A stretch of DNA of 6,998 bases, from NCBI GenBank assembly GCA_030667105.1, contig DAOUWN010000111.1, forward strand, positions 1 through 6,998, written 5' to 3'. The notes below the pieces were generated by a model that made no database searches, was not told where the DNA came from, and worked only from the letters and a program-made list of their open reading frames with translations. The translations under genes were made by a program, and so were the position numbers. This document shows positions 4,688 to 6,998 of this stretch, in pieces. The DNA comes from Deltaproteobacteria bacterium (GTDB lineage Bacteria > Desulfobacterota > Desulfobacteria > C00003060). Position 1 is the first letter of the stretch. Every line of letters begins with the position of its first letter.

Positions 4688-6998
4688 CTAATGTGCCTCC
4701 GCCCAATTCGGACCCACATTGATGTTGACCTTAAGAGGGACTCTGAGTTCGTGGACACCCTCCATAATCGCCCTGACAAGTTCTTTTGTCTTCTCCAGTT
4801 CCTCAGGAGGAACCTCAAACAACAGCTCGTCATGGACCTGCAGAAGCATCTTGGCCTTCAAGCCTTTTTGAGCAAAGGCCTCGTGTATCCGTATCATGGC
4901 CACTTTGATCAAGTCCGCGGCCGTGCCTTGTAGCGGTGTGTTTACCGCAGTGCGCTCGGCAAACTCACGGGCTGTGCGATTTGAACTGCAAATGTCGGGC
5001 AGCCATCGCTGCCGGTCCAGCAGTGTCTTTACCTTCCCGGTCTTTTTTGCTTCATTTATGGTCTCGTCTATGAAGCGCTTGACCCCTTTGTATGTGGAAA
5101 AATAGTGTTCAATGTACGTTCTTGCCATTTTATGACTAATGCCCAGTTCCTTGGCAAGCCTGAAAGGTCCCATACCGTAGATGATTCCGAAATTTATGAC
5201 CTTGGCCTGACGGCGCATCTCCGGCGTAATCATGGACGGAAATAGCTGAAAGACCTCGGCAGCCGTGCGGGCATGTATGTCTTCGTCCTTTTCAAAGGCT
5301 TCAACAAGAACAGTATCCTGCGAATAGTGGGCAAGGACTCGAAGCTCTATTTGAGAATAGTCGGCAGAAAACATTACCCAGCCTTTCCTGGGGACAAAGG
5401 CTGCCCTGATCTTCCGCCCTTCTTCGGTGCGAATGGGGATGTTTTGCAGATTGGGGGCGCTGCTGCTCAAACGCCCTGTGGCCGTGACGGTCTGATTGTA
5501 TGAAGTGTGGATACGGTGTGTCTCCGGATGGACAAGATCGACAAGGGCGTCTGTGTAGGTGGATTTGAGCTTGGCCAGTGACCGGTATTGAAGGACTAGC
5601 GCAGGGAGTTCGTGTTCCGCGGACAGCGCAGTAAGGACATCCACATCCGTGGAATAGCCCTTCTTCTTTTTTGTCTTTTTCTGAACCGGAAGCCGGAGCT
5701 TTTCAAAGAGAATGTGGCCCAGTTGCTGATGAGATTGAATGTTGAATTCTTCTCCGGCAATGGCGTATATTCTTTCCTCTATTTGTTGAAGCTTGCCTTC
5801 AAAGTCTTTTGATATGGCTTCAAGGCGATCTTTGTCCACACAAACCCCTGACATCTCCATGTCCAAAAGAACCGGTATGAGAGGCATTTCCACATCTTTG
5901 AAAAGGCCTTCAAGGCCTTCTTCCTGTAGTCCGGATTCAAGGATCTCATAGGCCATCAAGGTAATGTCAGCGTCTTCACAGGCATAGGTGACAGCATCTT
6001 CGATCGAGACTTTGTCAAAGCCCTTATTGCCTCTCTTGTCGCCAGTAACCTCTTTATAAGAAATCATTTTGTGATTAAGGTATTCAACCGCGATAGCTTC
6101 CAGATTGTGGGCTCGACGGGTCGGGTCTAAGAGATAAGAAGCCACCATGGTGTCAAAGATAACCCCTTTGAGATCAATTCCGGAGCGCTTCAGCACGGTC
6201 CAGTCATACTTTATGTTCTGGCCCACCTTTCCCAGGCGTGGGTCTTCCAAGAGAGGCTTCAGCCGCAGGAGGGTCGGCTCAGGTTCAAGCTGTCTGCCGG
6301 CATTCTCATCACTGTGCCGAAGAGGAACATAGAACGCTTCATTGGGCCGGTGCGAAAACGAAATGCCCACAATCGCTGCCTTCATGGGGTCCTTGGCAGT
6401 AGTCTCAAGGTCCAGGGCAAAAACTCCGGCCGTCTTGAGCTCATGGATGAGGGACTCCAGGGTTTTCTCATCCATGATAGCCCTGTAGTCTTTCTGGCTG
6501 AGGTCCCCCTTGACCGGAAACCGCTCCTGAAGTCTGCGAAACTCAAGGGCCTTAAAAAGACCGGTCAGTTTTTCCCCGTCAGGGCTTGAGACCCTGAATG
6601 ACTTCAGATCTGCAGAAAGAGGCGTTTCGGTGTTGATAGTGACGAGTCGGCGGCTCAGCATGGCCTGCTCGCGACAATTCCAGAGGTTTTCGTGGAGTTT
6701 TTTCTTTGTTACCTTGTCAAGGTTCTGAAAAAGCCCATCCATGCTGCCAAAGGTTGTGATCAATTGAACCGCTGTCTTTTCCCCGATACCCGGCACCCCC
6801 GGAATATTATCAGAGGCATCGCCGGCAAGGGCCATGACATCAACCCACTGCGAAGGCTCTAAGCCAAAGTCCTTTTTGAGGCTCCCATAATCGATGGTGC
6901 GATCCTTCATGGGATCCCAGATACTTGTTTCGCTGGACACCAACTGTTTGAAATCCTTGTCGCCAGTGACCATAACAACCCTGAAACCTTTCTGTTCA
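4688..6998 (-). CDS. polA: DNA polymerase I, N-terminal end beyond the window
   Basis: Replication and repair polymerase that removes primers and fills gaps. The frame stays open through the right edge; the first in-window Met (6973) lies inside the conserved VTGDKDFKQLV segment of the 5' nuclease, so about 130 N-terminal residues are missing. Numbering from that Met: helix-hairpin-helix of the 5' nuclease (GVPGIGEKTA, 59-68); 3'-5' exonuclease with all acidic residues kept (D188 and E190 in LDLET, D257 in NIKYD, Y330/D334 in YACED), so proofreading is likely active; polymerase motif A DYSQIELR (538-545), motif B with R587, K591 and F595 (RRQAKVINFG) and motif C VHDE (713-716). Phe at 595 is the E. 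coli-type residue. The protein ends at a TAG at 4688-4690, right after the usual C-terminal NVGPNWAEAH. It is a complete, ordinary PolA apart from the window cut. Confidence 0.98.
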   Translation of the reverse strand, partial: EQKGFRVVMVTGDKDFKQLVSSETSIWDPMKDRTIDYGSLKKDFGLEPSQWVDVMALAGDASDNIPGVPGIGEKTAVQLITTFGSMDGLFQNLDKVTKKKLHENLWNCREQAMLSRRLVTINTETPLSADLKSFRVSSPDGEKLTGLFKALEFRRLQERFPVKGDLSQKDYRAIMDEKTLESLIHELKTAGVFALDLETTAKDPMKAAIVGISFSHRPNEAFYVPLRHSDENAGRQLEPEPTLLRLKPLLEDPRLGKVGQNIKYDWTVLKRSGIDLKGVIFDTMVASYLLDPTRRAHNLEAIAVEYLNHKMISYKEVTGDKRGNKGFDKVSIEDAVTYACEDADITLMAYEILESGLQEEGLEGLFKDVEMPLIPVLLDMEMSGVCVDKDRLEAISKDFEGKLQQIEERIYAIAGEEFNIQSHQQLGHILFEKLRLPVQKKTKKKKGYSTDVDVLTALSAEHELPALVLQYRSLAKLKSTYTDALVDLVHPETHRIHTSYNQTVTATGRLSSSAPNLQNIPIRTEEGRKIRAAFVPRKGWVMFSADYSQIELRVLAHYSQDTVLVEAFEKDEDIHARTAAEVFQLFPSMITPEMRRQAKVINFGIIYGMGPFRLAKELGISHKMARTYIEHYFSTYKGVKRFIDETINEAKKTGKVKTLLDRQRWLPDICSSNRTAREFAERTAVNTPLQGTAADLIKVAMIRIHEAFAQKGLKAKMLLQVHDELLFEVPPEELEKTKELVRAIMEGVHELRVPLKVNINVGPNWAEAH

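Noticed and set aside
4688..4833. Unusual or truncated polA C-terminus
   Set aside because: The protein ends normally with NVGPNWAEAH; only the N-terminus is cut, by the window edge.

Overview
The window looks like a chromosomal piece of an anaerobic deltaproteobacterium (Desulfobacterota; sulfate-reducing or syntrophic type). This is inferred from the mix of a TRAP dicarboxylate-type transporter with a PaaK-family aryl-CoA ligase, the closeness of the proteins to that group as I remember it, and the intergenic ATTTCG-type repeats. No taxonomic search was possible. No mobile element, tRNA, rRNA or CRISPR array is visible.

Layout. Positions 1-4064, all on the minus strand, read as one transcription unit. 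In transcription order it holds a sigma70-type promoter (about 4064-4036), a 34-codon leader ORF with four Trp codons in five positions (4024-3920), an intrinsic terminator (3897-3858), a 222-nt spacer, then dctP (solute-binding protein), dctQ (small permease), dctM (large permease) and the first 206 codons of a phenylacetate-CoA ligase family gene that runs off the left edge. A short plus-strand gene (4150-4320) diverges from this unit; its 56-aa product resembles the N-terminal part of MucR-type proteins. A 367-bp gene-free stretch (4321-4687) carries a 38-bp tandem repeat and an ATTTCG-rich repeat tract. From 4688 to the right edge lies polA (DNA polymerase I) on the minus strand, missing its N-terminal part.

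The central observation is a classical ribosome-mediated tryptophan attenuator that sits upstream of a TRAP transporter and an aryl-CoA ligase rather than trp biosynthesis genes. The leader shows a Trp-codon cluster, a 1:2 pause helix, a competing 2:3 antiterminator helix and a 3:4 terminator ending in eight U. The simplest reading is that this operon is switched on when charged tRNA-Trp is low, so its job is to supply tryptophan. A coherent inference is salvage of exogenous indoleacetate or related aryl acids: uptake by the TRAP system, activation to the CoA thioester by the ligase, then reductive carboxylation by an indolepyruvate:ferredoxin oxidoreductase (predicted beyond the left edge, not seen) and transamination to tryptophan. 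Direct uptake of tryptophan or indolepyruvate is the main alternative.
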